Shown here in pieces: positions 36,562-45,110 of a stretch of 64,000 nt of DNA. The notes under the pieces were generated by a model, which ran no database searches, was not told where the DNA came from, and was given only the letters and a program-made list of their open reading frames with translations. The stretch is from Prosthecobacter sp. (GTDB taxonomy: Bacteria; Verrucomicrobiota; Verrucomicrobiia; Verrucomicrobiales; Verrucomicrobiaceae). Where the stretch lies: the NCBI GenBank assembly GCA_021733925.1, contig JAIPJY010000018.1, positions 54,912 to 118,911 on the forward strand. The letters are read 5' to 3'. Both the position numbers and the translations under genes were made by a program. Position 1 is the first letter of the stretch. Each line of letters starts with the position of its first letter.

Positions 36562-37677
36562 ATGACATTCTTTACCATCGTTGTGCGCGGCCTGCTGCGA
36601 CGACCCGTGCGCACCGGGCTTACCCTTGTGGGCATCTCCATCGGCATCGCCGCTGTCGTTGCGCTGGTCGGCATTTCGCGTGGCTTTGAGGCCAGCTGGG
36701 CGACGGGCATGAAGGTGCGCGGCACGGATATCGTGGTGAGCAACATGGGCAACGCACTCGCTCCGAAGCCCTTCAGCTCCGAGGTGCGCGACCGCATCGG
36801 GAACTTGCCGGAAGTGGCCTCTGCATGCTCCATCTATGCCGATCTGACCAGCGTGGAGGATGCCTCGATGATGGTGGTGTCCGCACGTGAATGGGGCGGC
36901 TTTTCATGGCAAAATTTGAAGCTGATCTCCGGGCGCATGCCGCATGATGCCATGGAGCCGGCCGTGGTGCTGGGCCAGACCGCTGCCGAGATGCTCAAGA
37001 AGAAAATCGGCGATCCGCTGCAGCTTGAAACGAAAGAGCTGACGGTCACCGGCATCGTCGACGGTGGTGCGATGGTGGAGAACGGCTCGGTGATTCTGTC
37101 CCTGGCGCTCTTCCAAAACATCACCGGCAACGAAGGCCGGATCAACGTCATCGACATCCGCGCCACCCCTGGCATGAGCGAGGATGAGGTGAAGCAGCTA
37201 TGCAATAAGATCGACGCCATTGCTCCGGAAGCGAAGGCCATGGTGGCCGGAGAGCATTTGGGCAACAGCCAGGCGTTTCGCTTCATCAGCGCCATGAGCT
37301 GGGGCACTTCGCTGCTCGCGGTGATCGTCGGTGTGCTCGGGGTGATGAACACGATGCTGATGACAGTCTTTGAGCGAAAGCAGGAGATCTGCATCCTGCT
37401 GGCCATCGGCTGGAAGCCGGGGCGCGTCATTCGCATGATCTTGTGGGAGTCGGCCCTGCTCGGTTTCCTCGGCGGTATCGTTGGTGTGATCATCGGCACC
37501 ATCGGCGTGAAAGTGCTGGAGACGCTGCCCGCCATTCACGGCATGTTGGAGCCGGACTTTAACGCAGAACTGATGGGCGTTGCGGTCGTCCTCTCCGTGG
37601 TCGTCGGCGTCCTCAGCGGGCTGTATCCCGCGTGGCGCAGCTCACGCCTGACACCGAGCCTGGCGATGCAGGGCTGA
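36562..37677 (+). CDS. ABC transporter permease, FtsX/MacB/LolE type
   Basis: 371 aa. Topology fits the family: one N-terminal membrane span (TLVGISIGIAAVVALVGISRGF), a periplasmic domain of about 220 residues (MacB-PCD), then three C-terminal spans (SLLAVIVGVLGVMNTMLMTVF, ALLGFLGGIVGVIIGTIGV, VAVVLSVVVGVLSGLYPAW). FtsX-type permeases move lipoproteins, lipids or drugs outward. Its position between the ATPase and a LolA-like carrier gene suggests a Lol-like route rather than a TolC channel, since neither MacA nor TolC is in this operon. Confidence 0.9.
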   Translation: MTFFTIVVRGLLRRPVRTGLTLVGISIGIAAVVALVGISRGFEASWATGMKVRGTDIVVSNMGNALAPKPFSSEVRDRIGNLPEVASACSIYADLTSVEDASMMVVSAREWGGFSWQNLKLISGRMPHDAMEPAVVLGQTAAEMLKKKIGDPLQLETKELTVTGIVDGGAMVENGSVILSLALFQNITGNEGRINVIDIRATPGMSEDEVKQLCNKIDAIAPEAKAMVAGEHLGNSQAFRFISAMSWGTSLLAVIVGVLGVMNTMLMTVFERKQEICILLAIGWKPGRVIRMILWESALLGFLGGIVGVIIGTIGVKVLETLPAIHGMLEPDFNAELMGVAVVLSVVVGVLSGLYPAWRSSRLTPSLAMQG

Positions 37678-37700
37678 TCTTTTATTTTAACACACCACTT

Positions 37701-38480
37701 ATGAAAACACTTCTCTGGCTGATCTGCACGGCACTCCTCGCGGTCTCCGCCCTTGCGGATGACTCCGCGTCTGACCTTGCTGCCAAACTGGGAGCACTGC
37801 AGCAGAATGGCGCGTCTGTGGTGCGGCTAAAAATGGAGGTGCAGGGCACCGCCAAGTCCACGCTGCAGCTCCAGATCAAGCAACGCCGCACCCGCGCGAG
37901 CACGGAAGTCGTCTATCTGGTGCTGTGGCCTAAAGAGCGGGCGGGAGAGGCCGTGCTGCTGCGCAAAACGGGCGATCAATCCGCCTCCGGCGCGACCTTC
38001 ACTCCCCCAAACACCGTGCGCACTCTCGACAGCTCCCAGATGAAGGAATCACTGCTGGGCAGCGACCTGACATATGATGATGTGGTCGAAAACTTCTTCC
38101 TCTGGAAACAGCAGGCCATAATCGGCACGGAAATCGTGAACCGTGTGAGCTGTGACATCCTCGAATCCAAACCCGGCAGCGGCCAGCATAGCAGCTATGC
38201 GAGCGTGCGCACCTGGGTGGACCGCCGCCGTGACGTCCCTCTCCGCGTCGAGAAATACAGTGCTTCAGGGCAGCTCGTGCGGCGCATCGAGACCACGCGC
38301 GTCGTCACCAATGACAACAAACAAGCCGTCCCTGCGAATCTCACGGTGAACGGCCCAAGGCAGGGATCCGTCACTGAACTGAACGGCTCCAGCATCAAAC
38401 ATGGCGTGAGTTTCAGCGATCGTGAATTCACTCCCGCAGGGTTTATGGAAGTGACCCCGGCACGTTCCGCGTCCAATTGA
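37701..38480 (+). CDS. LolA-like outer-membrane lipoprotein-sorting protein
   Basis: 259 aa from the ATG at 37701, with signal peptide LLWLICTALLAVSALAD. The body is an incomplete beta-barrel of the LolA/LolB-like type: VRLKMEVQGTAKSTLQLQIKQRR, the block ESLLGSDLTYDDVVENFFLW typical of the 'outer membrane lipoprotein-sorting' family, and VRTWVDRRRDVPLRVEKYSASGQLVRRIE. Such proteins shuttle lipidated cargo through the periplasm. It is the last gene of the PKS operon (23 bp after the permease) and is followed at once by a terminator hairpin. The role in carrying the polyketide lipid is inferred from context. Confidence 0.78.
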   Translation: MKTLLWLICTALLAVSALADDSASDLAAKLGALQQNGASVVRLKMEVQGTAKSTLQLQIKQRRTRASTEVVYLVLWPKERAGEAVLLRKTGDQSASGATFTPPNTVRTLDSSQMKESLLGSDLTYDDVVENFFLWKQQAIIGTEIVNRVSCDILESKPGSGQHSSYASVRTWVDRRRDVPLRVEKYSASGQLVRRIETTRVVTNDNKQAVPANLTVNGPRQGSVTELNGSSIKHGVSFSDREFTPAGFMEVTPARSASN

Positions 38481-38497
38481 AGTTTTAAATGCGGAAA

Positions 38498-38523
38498 GGG
38501 GCAGGCTGTTTAGACCTGCCCCC
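38498..38523 (+). terminator. Intrinsic terminator-like hairpin of the PKS operon
   Basis: GGGGCAGG and CCTGCCCC pair perfectly around a 9-base loop, 17 bp after the LolA-like stop. There is no long T-run after it. It would end the PKS transcript and separate it from the convergent lipoprotein gene. Confidence 0.65.
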
Positions 38524-38562
38524 GGCGTATTGGATGAATCAACCGCAGCTGCCGGTGCTCAC

Positions 38563-38937
38563 TTAGCGACGTCTCGGTAAAATCTGGCTGTTCGAATGCC
38601 GCTGCATGCCCGGGGCGTTGTGGCTGTTGCCATGCTGCGGGGAGAAATGCTGATGGTTGCCGCCGTAGTAGTACCTGCCGTTGTGATAGTACCTGTTGCT
38701 GTAGGACTTGCCTTGGTAGTTGTAGTTGCCGGTTTGATAGTTGCCGCCGGAGTAATAGCGGCCGTTGTGATAGTAGGCGTTGCCATTGTAGTTGCTCGGC
38801 AGGATCGAGTAGCTGTTGTAGCCGCCGCCGTAACCACCGCCGTAACCGTTGCCACTTGAATAGCCGGGGCCAACGCAGGAAGACATGCCGAGGCTGAGCC
38901 CCACGGGAAGAAGGAGAAGGAACGGGGTGAGTTTCAT
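38563..38937 (-). CDS. Small Tyr/Asn/Gly-rich lipoprotein
   Basis: 124 aa from the ATG at 38937, which gives a lipoprotein signal (FLLLLPVGLSLGMSSC). The mature part is low-complexity: a GYGGGYGGGYNSY stretch, then the unit YYHNGRYYSGGNYQ repeated as YYHNGRYYYGGNHQ, and a His/Asn-rich tail. No catalytic motif. Such short aromatic-rich surface lipoproteins are common but uncharacterised; roles in metal binding or cell-surface structure are guesses. It lies 40 bp downstream of the DUF3309 gene and may share its transcript. Confidence 0.65.
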   Translation of the reverse strand: MKLTPFLLLLPVGLSLGMSSCVGPGYSSGNGYGGGYGGGYNSYSILPSNYNGNAYYHNGRYYSGGNYQTGNYNYQGKSYSNRYYHNGRYYYGGNHQHFSPQHGNSHNAPGMQRHSNSQILPRRR

Positions 38938-38977
38938 GGTGGAATGGATTGGGTTGAGTTGTGTTCTGCGGGTTGGG

Positions 38978-39121
38978 TTAAATCCGCCCGGTGAGAAGCA
39001 GGACGAGGAGAATGATGACAAGGAGGCTGAAACCGCCGCCCACATAATGGTTGCCGGAGCGGAAGCCGTAACCACCACCTCCAATAAGAAGAATAATAAG
39101 CAGGATGAGGAGGATGTTCAT
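38978..39121 (-). CDS. DUF3309-type small membrane protein
   Basis: 47 aa: two hydrophobic segments (NILLILLIILLIGGGG and FSLLVIILLVLLLTGRI) joined by a Gly-rich turn. This matches the DUF3309 family, one of the short stress-associated membrane peptides widespread in bacteria. The ORF is open further upstream, but only the ATG at 39121 yields the family pattern. A copy of the palindromic site lies 58 bp upstream of this ATG. Confidence 0.75.
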   Translation of the reverse strand: MNILLILLIILLIGGGGYGFRSGNHYVGGGFSLLVIILLVLLLTGRI

Positions 39122-39179
39122 GAAGAAGAGTGGTGAATGCGTTGCGATAACATTTTGGGACTGCCGCTGCCGCAGGGCC

Positions 39180-39197
39180 ATGGGGTGTTCACCCCGT
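39180..39197 (-). promoter_or_regulatory. Palindrome copy 3, upstream of DUF3309
   Basis: On the plus strand ATGGGGTGTTCACCCCGT; read toward the gene, ACGGGGTGAACACCCCAT followed by GGC. It lies 58 bp before the DUF3309 start, in the gap behind the alcohol dehydrogenase gene. Confidence 0.6.
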
Positions 39198-39241
39198 TTA
39201 CACTGCTGCTGCCATGACATCACTGCCCGATGGCGGCGGCT

Positions 39242-40282
39242 TCATTCATTGGTGAGGATGATCTTCAGCGCCCGCTCATTTGCGGCATTGCCAAAGGTTT
39301 CATAGGCGCTCATGACATCACCGAGCATGAACCGGTGGGAGATCAGCTGCTTGGGTTGGAGCTTGCCGGACATGATGGTCTTGAGCAGCAGTTGAGTAGT
39401 CACCGCATCGACCAGGCGAGTGGTGATGGTGATGTTTTGTGACCAGAGTGTTTCAAGATGCAGCGGCACGATTTCGCCATGCACGCCGACATTGGCGATG
39501 TGTCCGCCGGGGGCGATGATGGTCTGGCAGAGATTGAAGGTGGCCGGGATGCCAACGGCCTCGATGGCCACGTCCACTCCGCGACCATAGGTCATCGTCA
39601 TGATTTTGGTCATGGCCCTGCCATCACTGTTGTCGATCAGTTTGGTGGCTCCGAGGTGTTTCGCGGTGTCGAGACGATGCTCATCGACGTCAATCATGAT
39701 GATGTCCGCCGGTGCATAGAGTTTTGCGGTCAGCAGCGTGGCGAGCCCGACAGGACCGGCGCCGATGATGGCCACGGTGTCGCCGGGTTTGACGCAGCCG
39801 TTGAGCACACCGCATTCATAGCCGGTGGGTAGGATGTCGCTGAGCAGGACCATGCATTCATCGTCCGCATGTTCGGGAATGTGGTGCAGGCTCGTGTCCG
39901 CCCATGGGATGCGGACGAACTCGGCCTGCGTCCCGTCAATCGTGTTGCCCAAAACCCAGCCGCCCTGCTCGCAATGGGAGGACATGCCACGGCGGCAGTA
40001 CTCGCACTTAGCGCAGGAGGTGATGCAGGAGATGATGACGCGATCCCCCTTGCGGAAGCGGGTGACACTCGTTCCCGTCTCTTCAATGATGCCGATGCCT
40101 TCGTGGCCCAGGATTCGGCCCTCGGTCACTGTCGGCACATCTCCTTTGAGAATGTGCAGGTCGGTGCCGCAGATGGTGGTCTTGGTGATGCGCACAATGG
40201 CATCTGTGGCCTCCTTCAGCACCGGCTTCGGCATGTCCTGAAGTGCTTTCTTTCCCGGTCCATGATAAACGAGAGCATTCAT
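39242..40282 (-). CDS. Zinc-dependent alcohol dehydrogenase (MDR family)
   Basis: 346 aa from the ATG at 40282 (MNALVYHGPG); the ORF extends to 40330 but the extra 16 residues are polar and atypical. Catalytic zinc ligands are visible in CGTDLH and GHEGIG; the structural zinc site is present as the cysteine cluster CAKCEYCRRGMSSHC. The NAD site is IIGAGPVGLATLLTA near residue 172. It resembles bacterial class III/adhC-like alcohol dehydrogenases that use NAD. A palindromic site lies 214 bp upstream. Confidence 0.9.
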   Translation of the reverse strand: MNALVYHGPGKKALQDMPKPVLKEATDAIVRITKTTICGTDLHILKGDVPTVTEGRILGHEGIGIIEETGTSVTRFRKGDRVIISCITSCAKCEYCRRGMSSHCEQGGWVLGNTIDGTQAEFVRIPWADTSLHHIPEHADDECMVLLSDILPTGYECGVLNGCVKPGDTVAIIGAGPVGLATLLTAKLYAPADIIMIDVDEHRLDTAKHLGATKLIDNSDGRAMTKIMTMTYGRGVDVAIEAVGIPATFNLCQTIIAPGGHIANVGVHGEIVPLHLETLWSQNITITTRLVDAVTTQLLLKTIMSGKLQPKQLISHRFMLGDVMSAYETFGNAANERALKIILTNE

Positions 40283-40676
40283 GCTATTGGGCATTGTTTT
40301 AGTGTTCTGACTGCTCGTGAGTTTCGACAAACCAGAGATTCATTCGGAACCGCCTGACACTTTGGTGAAGATATCCGTGATGGCCTTGTGTATGAGATCG
40401 CCGTAGAAGGAGCTTGTTTTTTGGCAGGCCGTTGCGCGTGTGAATGAGCTTGATTTTCCTGGCTCAAGCGATAGGCGAGGAATCCATGTGGCTGCCATGG
40501 GGTGAACACCCCAAATGCAAAGCTACCTGCTCCTCAAACCAAGGCTGCACATCCAGATCTGGATGTGCCAGCAGGCAGATGTTCATCGCCAGCACCGACT
40601 CAGGAGACCAGTCTTCCGCAGCTCTCGCTGTGGCGGTCTCAGGCTGAGAAAGTGTCTTCATGCGCAGCGGGTGAAA
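40283..40676. other. Intergenic region with one palindromic site
   Basis: 394 bp between the alcohol dehydrogenase and the eRF1-like gene. Apart from the palindromic site at 40497-40514 I see no gene I would support. A 65-codon minus-strand reading (40464-40661) overlaps that site and has no family resemblance. GATCTGGATGT near 40556 forms a small inverted repeat with ACATCCAGATC just before it. Confidence 0.5.
40497..40514 (-). promoter_or_regulatory. Palindrome copy 4, upstream of alcohol dehydrogenase
   Basis: Plus strand ATGGGGTGAACACCCCAA; read toward the gene, TTGGGGTGTTCACCCCAT followed by GGC. It is 214 bp from the chosen start, farther than the other copies, so a longer leader or another small gene may lie between. 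Confidence 0.55.
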
Positions 40677-41105
40677 CTAGTGCAGTGTGATGACCGAATT
40701 CGCTTCTTTGAAATGATCGCGCACATGGGCGGCGATCTGGCGATCAGTCATTTTTTCTGCGGTCTCGACATCTACAACGAAGCCTTTGGGCATGGCTTGT
40801 TCGAGTTCCTTGACCAGCTGACCCTTGGCCTCGCCAGGGCCGAAAACGAGCAGACCCTCGGCATGGCGAACGCACGCCACCACCTCCTCGTAGTAATGAT
40901 GTAGCTCCGCCGTGAATTTGCGCTGCGTGACGTCATCGGCTTCGACTTTCAGAGATTCAAATGAAGCGGTGGAGCGTTCGCCATGAATGCGTCCCGGCTG
41001 GCGGTCCGCGTCTGACAGGATTATTTTGAGTTCTTCGCCTGCGCTGGATTCCAGCACAATGACCGCTTTCCGATGGTCGATCCACAAGCCGATGTTTGTT
41101 TTCAT
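40677..41105 (-). CDS. eRF1-like 'translational machinery' family protein
   Basis: 142 aa, soluble. The opening NIGLWIDHRKAVIVLE and the later LLVFGPGEAKGQLVKELEQ match a widespread bacterial family annotated as host/translational machinery protein, with a fold like the central domain of eRF1/Pelota. Function in bacteria is unknown; it often sits among stress genes, as here. It is 20 bp downstream of the gene at 41126 and probably in one transcript with it. Confidence 0.7.
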   Translation of the reverse strand: MKTNIGLWIDHRKAVIVLESSAGEELKIILSDADRQPGRIHGERSTASFESLKVEADDVTQRKFTAELHHYYEEVVACVRHAEGLLVFGPGEAKGQLVKELEQAMPKGFVVDVETAEKMTDRQIAAHVRDHFKEANSVITLH

Positions 41106-41125
41106 AAGGGGGGCGTGCAGCCGGG

Positions 41126-41833
41126 TTAGAAGGACTCCTGCAGGCGGTTTTTGTCCGTGCGTTCCTGGATCGATTCCGTCCAGAGGAACATGGATTTGAC
41201 GACATCAATGAAGCCCATGAATTTGTTATTCTCCTGCTGGAGCTCGACGGCTGCGTGCTGGTACTCCTCCTCGCTGTCCATGGAGCTGCCTTTTTGTGGC
41301 GGCGGGCGTGAGAGGCGGATCAGCAGTTTTTGCACCTGCTCATCGACCTCCTCGCTGGAGTTGCTTTTGAGCAGTTCGAGTTTGATGTGCAGCGCATCGG
41401 CGCAGTTGTGAATGACTTGCAAATGCGCTTCCAAGATCTTGGCAATGGCCGCCCATTCTGTCTGAGCTGAGGCATTCAGACCCACAGCCTGGCCTTGCAG
41501 TGCGTGGAGGGTCTGCTCCAGCCGGGTGTCTTCGATTTGCAGTTTCGTCCAAGTTTGCAGTGCTTTCTCATGACGATTCGTATCGTGGCTTTGGATGCCA
41601 TCCTGCACCTCGCTCACAAAGTAGTGGATCCGGCACAAAATTCTCTCCACCAGATCCCAATGATGTCCCCAGGCGTTGTTCCAGTCGCAAGGTGAGCCGT
41701 ATTCGGTGCCCAGACCCCGGCCACGCTGCAGCACGTGAATCAATTGCTCCTCCAGTTCGGTCAAACGATCTGCATCTGTCCGGAGTCCGATTTCAAGCCG
41801 GGCGAGTATGTGGGTTTTGGAATGCGTCATCAT
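41126..41833 (-). CDS. Unknown helical protein
   Basis: 235 aa, mostly predicted helix with a charged C-terminal part (DSEEEYQHAAVELQQENNKFMGF). No signal peptide, membrane span or motif that I recognise. Two adjacent ATG codons (41833, 41830) could start it. The palindromic site lies 39 bp upstream. Its downstream neighbour is the eRF1-like protein, so it may belong to the same stress response; that is context only. Confidence 0.6.
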   Translation of the reverse strand: MMTHSKTHILARLEIGLRTDADRLTELEEQLIHVLQRGRGLGTEYGSPCDWNNAWGHHWDLVERILCRIHYFVSEVQDGIQSHDTNRHEKALQTWTKLQIEDTRLEQTLHALQGQAVGLNASAQTEWAAIAKILEAHLQVIHNCADALHIKLELLKSNSSEEVDEQVQKLLIRLSRPPPQKGSSMDSEEEYQHAAVELQQENNKFMGFIDVVKSMFLWTESIQERTDKNRLQESF

Positions 41834-41872
41834 GATTTGCCAATTTATGGCCCCGGATGACCGAACACTGCC

Positions 41873-41889
41873 ATGGGGTAAAACCCTAC
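41873..41889 (-). promoter_or_regulatory. Palindrome copy 5 (AT-core variant)
   Basis: Plus strand ATGGGGTAAAACCCTAC, the exact reverse complement of the copy in front of the PKS gene. Read toward the gene at 41126 it is GTAGGGTTTTACCCCAT followed by GGC, 39 bp before its start. A TAAATT hexamer lies between it and the ATG. Confidence 0.58.
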
Positions 41890-41904
41890 TTTGGATTTGC
41901 GCGG

Positions 41905-43119
41905 CTATTCATGGCGCAGCGCGTCGATCGGATTCAGCTTCGCCGCCCGGCGTGCGGGCATGTAGCCAAACATCACGCCGACAATGGCTGAAAAGACAAA
42001 CGCGACCACATTGATCTGCGTGTTGAAGTTGAAGGGTACTTTGATGACCTGTGCAAGGCCGTAACAGAGGCCGAAGGCGAGAATGATGCCGGCGATCCCC
42101 CCAATGCAGGAGAGCGTGACGGCTTCGACAAGGAACTGCAGCAGCACCTCGCTCGCGGTGGCTCCGATCGCGAGGCGGATGCCGATTTCACGCGTTCGTT
42201 CCGTCACTGAAACAAGCATGATGTTCATGATGCCGATGCCACCGACCAGCAAAGACACGCCTGCCACCGCCGCCAGCAGCATGGTCATGAGCTGCGTGGT
42301 GGAACCGAGGGTTTCGGCAATCTGGCGCGTGTCGAAGATGTTGAAGTTGTTGTCCTGATTGCTTTGCAGGTTCCGCCGTTGGCGCATGATCTGCGTGATC
42401 TCGGCAATGAGCGCGATGCTGTCCGTTCCTTCCACGGCGGAGATGGAAATCTGATTGATGTCGTTTGAGGACGTTCTGCCAATCAACCGCCGCTGCAAGG
42501 TCGAGAGCGGCATGATGATGGTGTCGTCCTGGTCTCCCATGCCCGCCTGGCCTTTGGTGGCCAGCAGGCCGATGACCTCGATCGAAGCGCGGCCGATGCG
42601 GATGCTGGCTCCGATGGGGTTGTCGGTGCCAAACAACTCCACACGGACCGTGTTGCCGATCACGCACACGGCGCCGCCAGAGCGCAGATCAGCGTCCGTG
42701 AAGAAGCGGCCTTCAGCAATGGTCCACTTGTTGATCTGGAAATAAACGGGCGTGGTGCCTGTGATGGTGCTGGCGCGGGCATTGTTGAGATAAATGGTGC
42801 TGAGCGAGGCCGTGCGCACTGGCGCGATGGCTGCGATGCTCGCGATCTGCTCGCCGAGAATGACGGAATCCATTTCCGTGAAGTGAGGCACGCCTGCGGA
42901 TGAGCCGCGCGAACCGAAGCCCGCCCCTGGACGCAGCGTGAGCAGATTGCTGCCGAGGCTGGAAATCTGCTCCTTAACCGCGAGTGTGGCGCCTCCGCCC
43001 AGCGTGACCATCGTGATGATGGACGCCACACCGATGAAGACGCCCAGCACGGTCAAAAAGGCACGCGTCAGATTGCGGCTGATCTCGCGTATGGCGATGG
43101 CGAAGGCATTCCAGATCAT
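41905..43119 (-). CDS. MacB-type ABC transporter permease
   Basis: 404 aa with the MacB/FtsX layout: N-terminal span (AFLTVLGVFIGVASIITMVTL), a periplasmic domain of about 230 residues, then three C-terminal spans (MTMLLAAVAGVSLLVGGIGIMNIMLVSV; TLSCIGGIAGIILAFGLCYGL; VVAFVFSAIVGVMFGYMPAR). It ends in the typical KLNPIDALRHE. Its start overlaps the ATPase stop. Together with MacA- and TolC-like genes upstream it forms a tripartite exporter of drugs, peptides or lipids. Confidence 0.92.
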   Translation of the reverse strand: MIWNAFAIAIREISRNLTRAFLTVLGVFIGVASIITMVTLGGGATLAVKEQISSLGSNLLTLRPGAGFGSRGSSAGVPHFTEMDSVILGEQIASIAAIAPVRTASLSTIYLNNARASTITGTTPVYFQINKWTIAEGRFFTDADLRSGGAVCVIGNTVRVELFGTDNPIGASIRIGRASIEVIGLLATKGQAGMGDQDDTIIMPLSTLQRRLIGRTSSNDINQISISAVEGTDSIALIAEITQIMRQRRNLQSNQDNNFNIFDTRQIAETLGSTTQLMTMLLAAVAGVSLLVGGIGIMNIMLVSVTERTREIGIRLAIGATASEVLLQFLVEAVTLSCIGGIAGIILAFGLCYGLAQVIKVPFNFNTQINVVAFVFSAIVGVMFGYMPARRAAKLNPIDALRHE

Positions 43120-43811
43120 GAGCGTTGGGTGTCCGAGGCCACGAGGCCGTCTTTGATCACGATGGTTCGTCTGGCGCAGGCGGCGACGTCCTCCTCATGA
43201 GTGACCAGCAGAATGGTGATGCCACGATCCACGTTCAGCCGCGTCAAGATCTCGACCACATCCTGAGTGGTCACGGAATCGAGATTGCCCGTCGGTTCAT
43301 CCGCAAACAGTGTGCTTGGTTCCGTGACGATCGCACGTGCGATGGCCACACGCTGCTGCTGGCCTCCTGACAACTCACCCGGCGTGTTGTTGAGCTTGTT
43401 CGGCAGTCCGACAGAGTTCAAAGCTGCGGTCGCCTTCTCCTGACGCTCCTTCCTGGCCATGCCACGGTAGAGAAGAGGCAGTTCCACATTCTCCAGCGCG
43501 CTTGTTCGCGGCAGCAGATTAAAACCCTGAAAGACAAACCCCAGCGCATAGCGCCTCAGCAGTGACCGCTGGTTTGAGTTCAGTGTCTCCACCTCGATGC
43601 CTTCGTAGCGGTAGCTGCCTGTCGTCGGGGTGTCCAGACAGCCGAGCAAGTTCATGAGCGTCGATTTTCCCGACCCGCTGGGCCCCATGATCGCCACGAA
43701 CTCACCCCGGTGAATCGTCAGATCGATGCCCTTGAGCGCCTGGAACATGGCATCGCCAACCCCATAGGTCTTCGTCAGGCCGCGCAGTTCGATGAGTGGC
43801 GGCTGGTTCAC
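43116..43811 (-). CDS. MacB-type ABC transporter ATPase
   Basis: 231 aa. Walker [10 protein letters not shown] near residue 42, Q-loop [20 protein letters not shown], signature [16 protein letters not shown], Walker [13 protein letters not shown] and switch His VTHEED are complete. The [16 protein letters not shown] stretch is diagnostic of MacB-like exporters. Unlike E. coli MacB, ATPase and permease are separate proteins here. Starts and stops overlap (ATGA) with both neighbours, so the four pump genes are one operon. Confidence 0.93.
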   Translation of the reverse strand: MNQPPLIELRGLTKTYGVGDAMFQALKGIDLTIHRGEFVAIMGPSGSGKSTLMNLLGCLDTPTTGSYRYEGIEVETLNSNQRSLLRRYALGFVFQGFNLLPRTSALENVELPLLYRGMARKERQEKATAALNSVGLPNKLNNTPGELSGGQQQRVAIARAIVTEPSTLFADEPTGNLDSVTTQDVVEILTRLNVDRGITILLVTHEEDVAACARRTIVIKDGLVASDTQRS

Positions 43812-45109
43812 GGGGTGGTCGTGTTGGTGCGTGTGATGACCTGCAGTCCTTCGGTCAGGCCTTCGCCGGAGATTTCGGTGTGGCGGCCGTCGCTGATGCC
43901 GGTCTTGACGGTCATGGCTTCGGCGGCTCCGGCGCGCAGCACGTAGATGCGTGCGGTGGGTTTGACCTTTCCTTTTGGGTCGGAGGCCTCGGGACGGCTT
44001 CGATTGCGAGTGGGCATGGGGATGAGGCTTTGCACGAAGGATTTCTTCGCGGTGCCCCTCTTGACTGCGGTGTCGGGATTGAAGCGCAAGGCGCTCGTGG
44101 GCACGAGATACACCGCTTTGCTTTCCGCCACGCTGATGTCGGCGGTGGCCGTCATGCCGGGGCGCAGACTGAGGTCATCATTGCTGACTTCGAGGTCGGC
44201 CTCGTAGGTCACCACATTCTGCGTCACTGCAGAACCATATGAGACCACCGTCACGATCGCGGTGTAAGAGCGGTCCGGCCAGGCATCGACGGTGAAGGTG
44301 GCCTTCTGGCCTTTTTGCACGCGGCCGATGTCTGCTTCAGCAATGGTCACCTTCAGAATCATGCGCTCCAGTTTTTCGGCAATCACAAACAACTGGGGCG
44401 CGGTGAAACTGGCGGCCACGGTTTGTCCGGGTTCAATGCTGCGGCTGAGCACGATGCCGTCGATGGGCGATTTGATGATGGCTTTCTCGAGATCGTTTTC
44501 GTTGATGCGCACCTGCGCCTCCGCCGTGCCGACTCCGGCCTGAGTGTTCAGCAAGTCAGCCTTCGCGCGTTCTGCGGTGGCGATGGCGCTGTCGATCACG
44601 GCTTTGGACGGCACCTGCCCGCCGCTGATGCGCTGAAGCTCCTGCTGCCGGGCGAGGAGCGCGGCGCTTTCCTTCACGGTTGCCTCGGCGAGCGCGACTC
44701 TTGCCAGGGCGGCTTTGACCGTTGCGCGATTGCTCTCGGTCTGCTGCGTGAGTTTGCTGGTGTCGAGCCGCACGAGCGGCTGGCCCTTGCTCACGCGGTC
44801 ATTGATGTCGGCAAAGACTTCGAGTGTGATTCCGGAGAGTTCGCTGCCGACGGTGACTTCGTTGGTCGGTTCGAGATTGCCGGTGGCGGTGATGACGAGG
44901 CTGATGTCTCCGCGCTTGAGGGGTTCGGTCACATAGGTCGGCACCTGACGTTTGGCTGCCTGGATGCGGCTGCGCCAAAACCATGCTCCACCACCGAGTG
45001 CAAGGACGAGGAAGCCGAGGATGAGGTTGCGTTTGAGATGTCCCTGTGATCCGCCGGCCTGGATGGTTTTGGCGAGATCGGCGGGAGCCAGTGGCTTGGA
45101 GGATTTCAT
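43808..45109 (-). CDS. MacA-like periplasmic adaptor (HlyD family)
   Basis: 433 aa. A single N-terminal membrane anchor (LILGFLVLALGGGAWFW) is followed by the membrane-fusion-protein pattern: TGNLEPTNEVTVGSELSGITLEVFADINDRVSKGQPLVRLD (lipoyl half), a coiled-coil hairpin of about 80 residues, GIVLSRSIEPGQTV (second lipoyl half), and beta-barrel/membrane-proximal domains. This is the adaptor linking MacB to TolC. It begins 1 bp after the TolC-like gene's stop and overlaps the ATPase start. Confidence 0.92.
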   Translation of the reverse strand: MKSSKPLAPADLAKTIQAGGSQGHLKRNLILGFLVLALGGGAWFWRSRIQAAKRQVPTYVTEPLKRGDISLVITATGNLEPTNEVTVGSELSGITLEVFADINDRVSKGQPLVRLDTSKLTQQTESNRATVKAALARVALAEATVKESAALLARQQELQRISGGQVPSKAVIDSAIATAERAKADLLNTQAGVGTAEAQVRINENDLEKAIIKSPIDGIVLSRSIEPGQTVAASFTAPQLFVIAEKLERMILKVTIAEADIGRVQKGQKATFTVDAWPDRSYTAIVTVVSYGSAVTQNVVTYEADLEVSNDDLSLRPGMTATADISVAESKAVYLVPTSALRFNPDTAVKRGTAKKSFVQSLIPMPTRNRSRPEASDPKGKVKPTARIYVLRAGAAEAMTVKTGISDGRHTEISGEGLTEGLQVITRTNTTTP

Positions 45110-45110
45110 G

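Noticed and set aside
40464-40661. 65-codon minus-strand gene upstream of the alcohol dehydrogenase
   Set aside because: It overlaps the palindromic site, has no family resemblance and no clear ribosome binding site.
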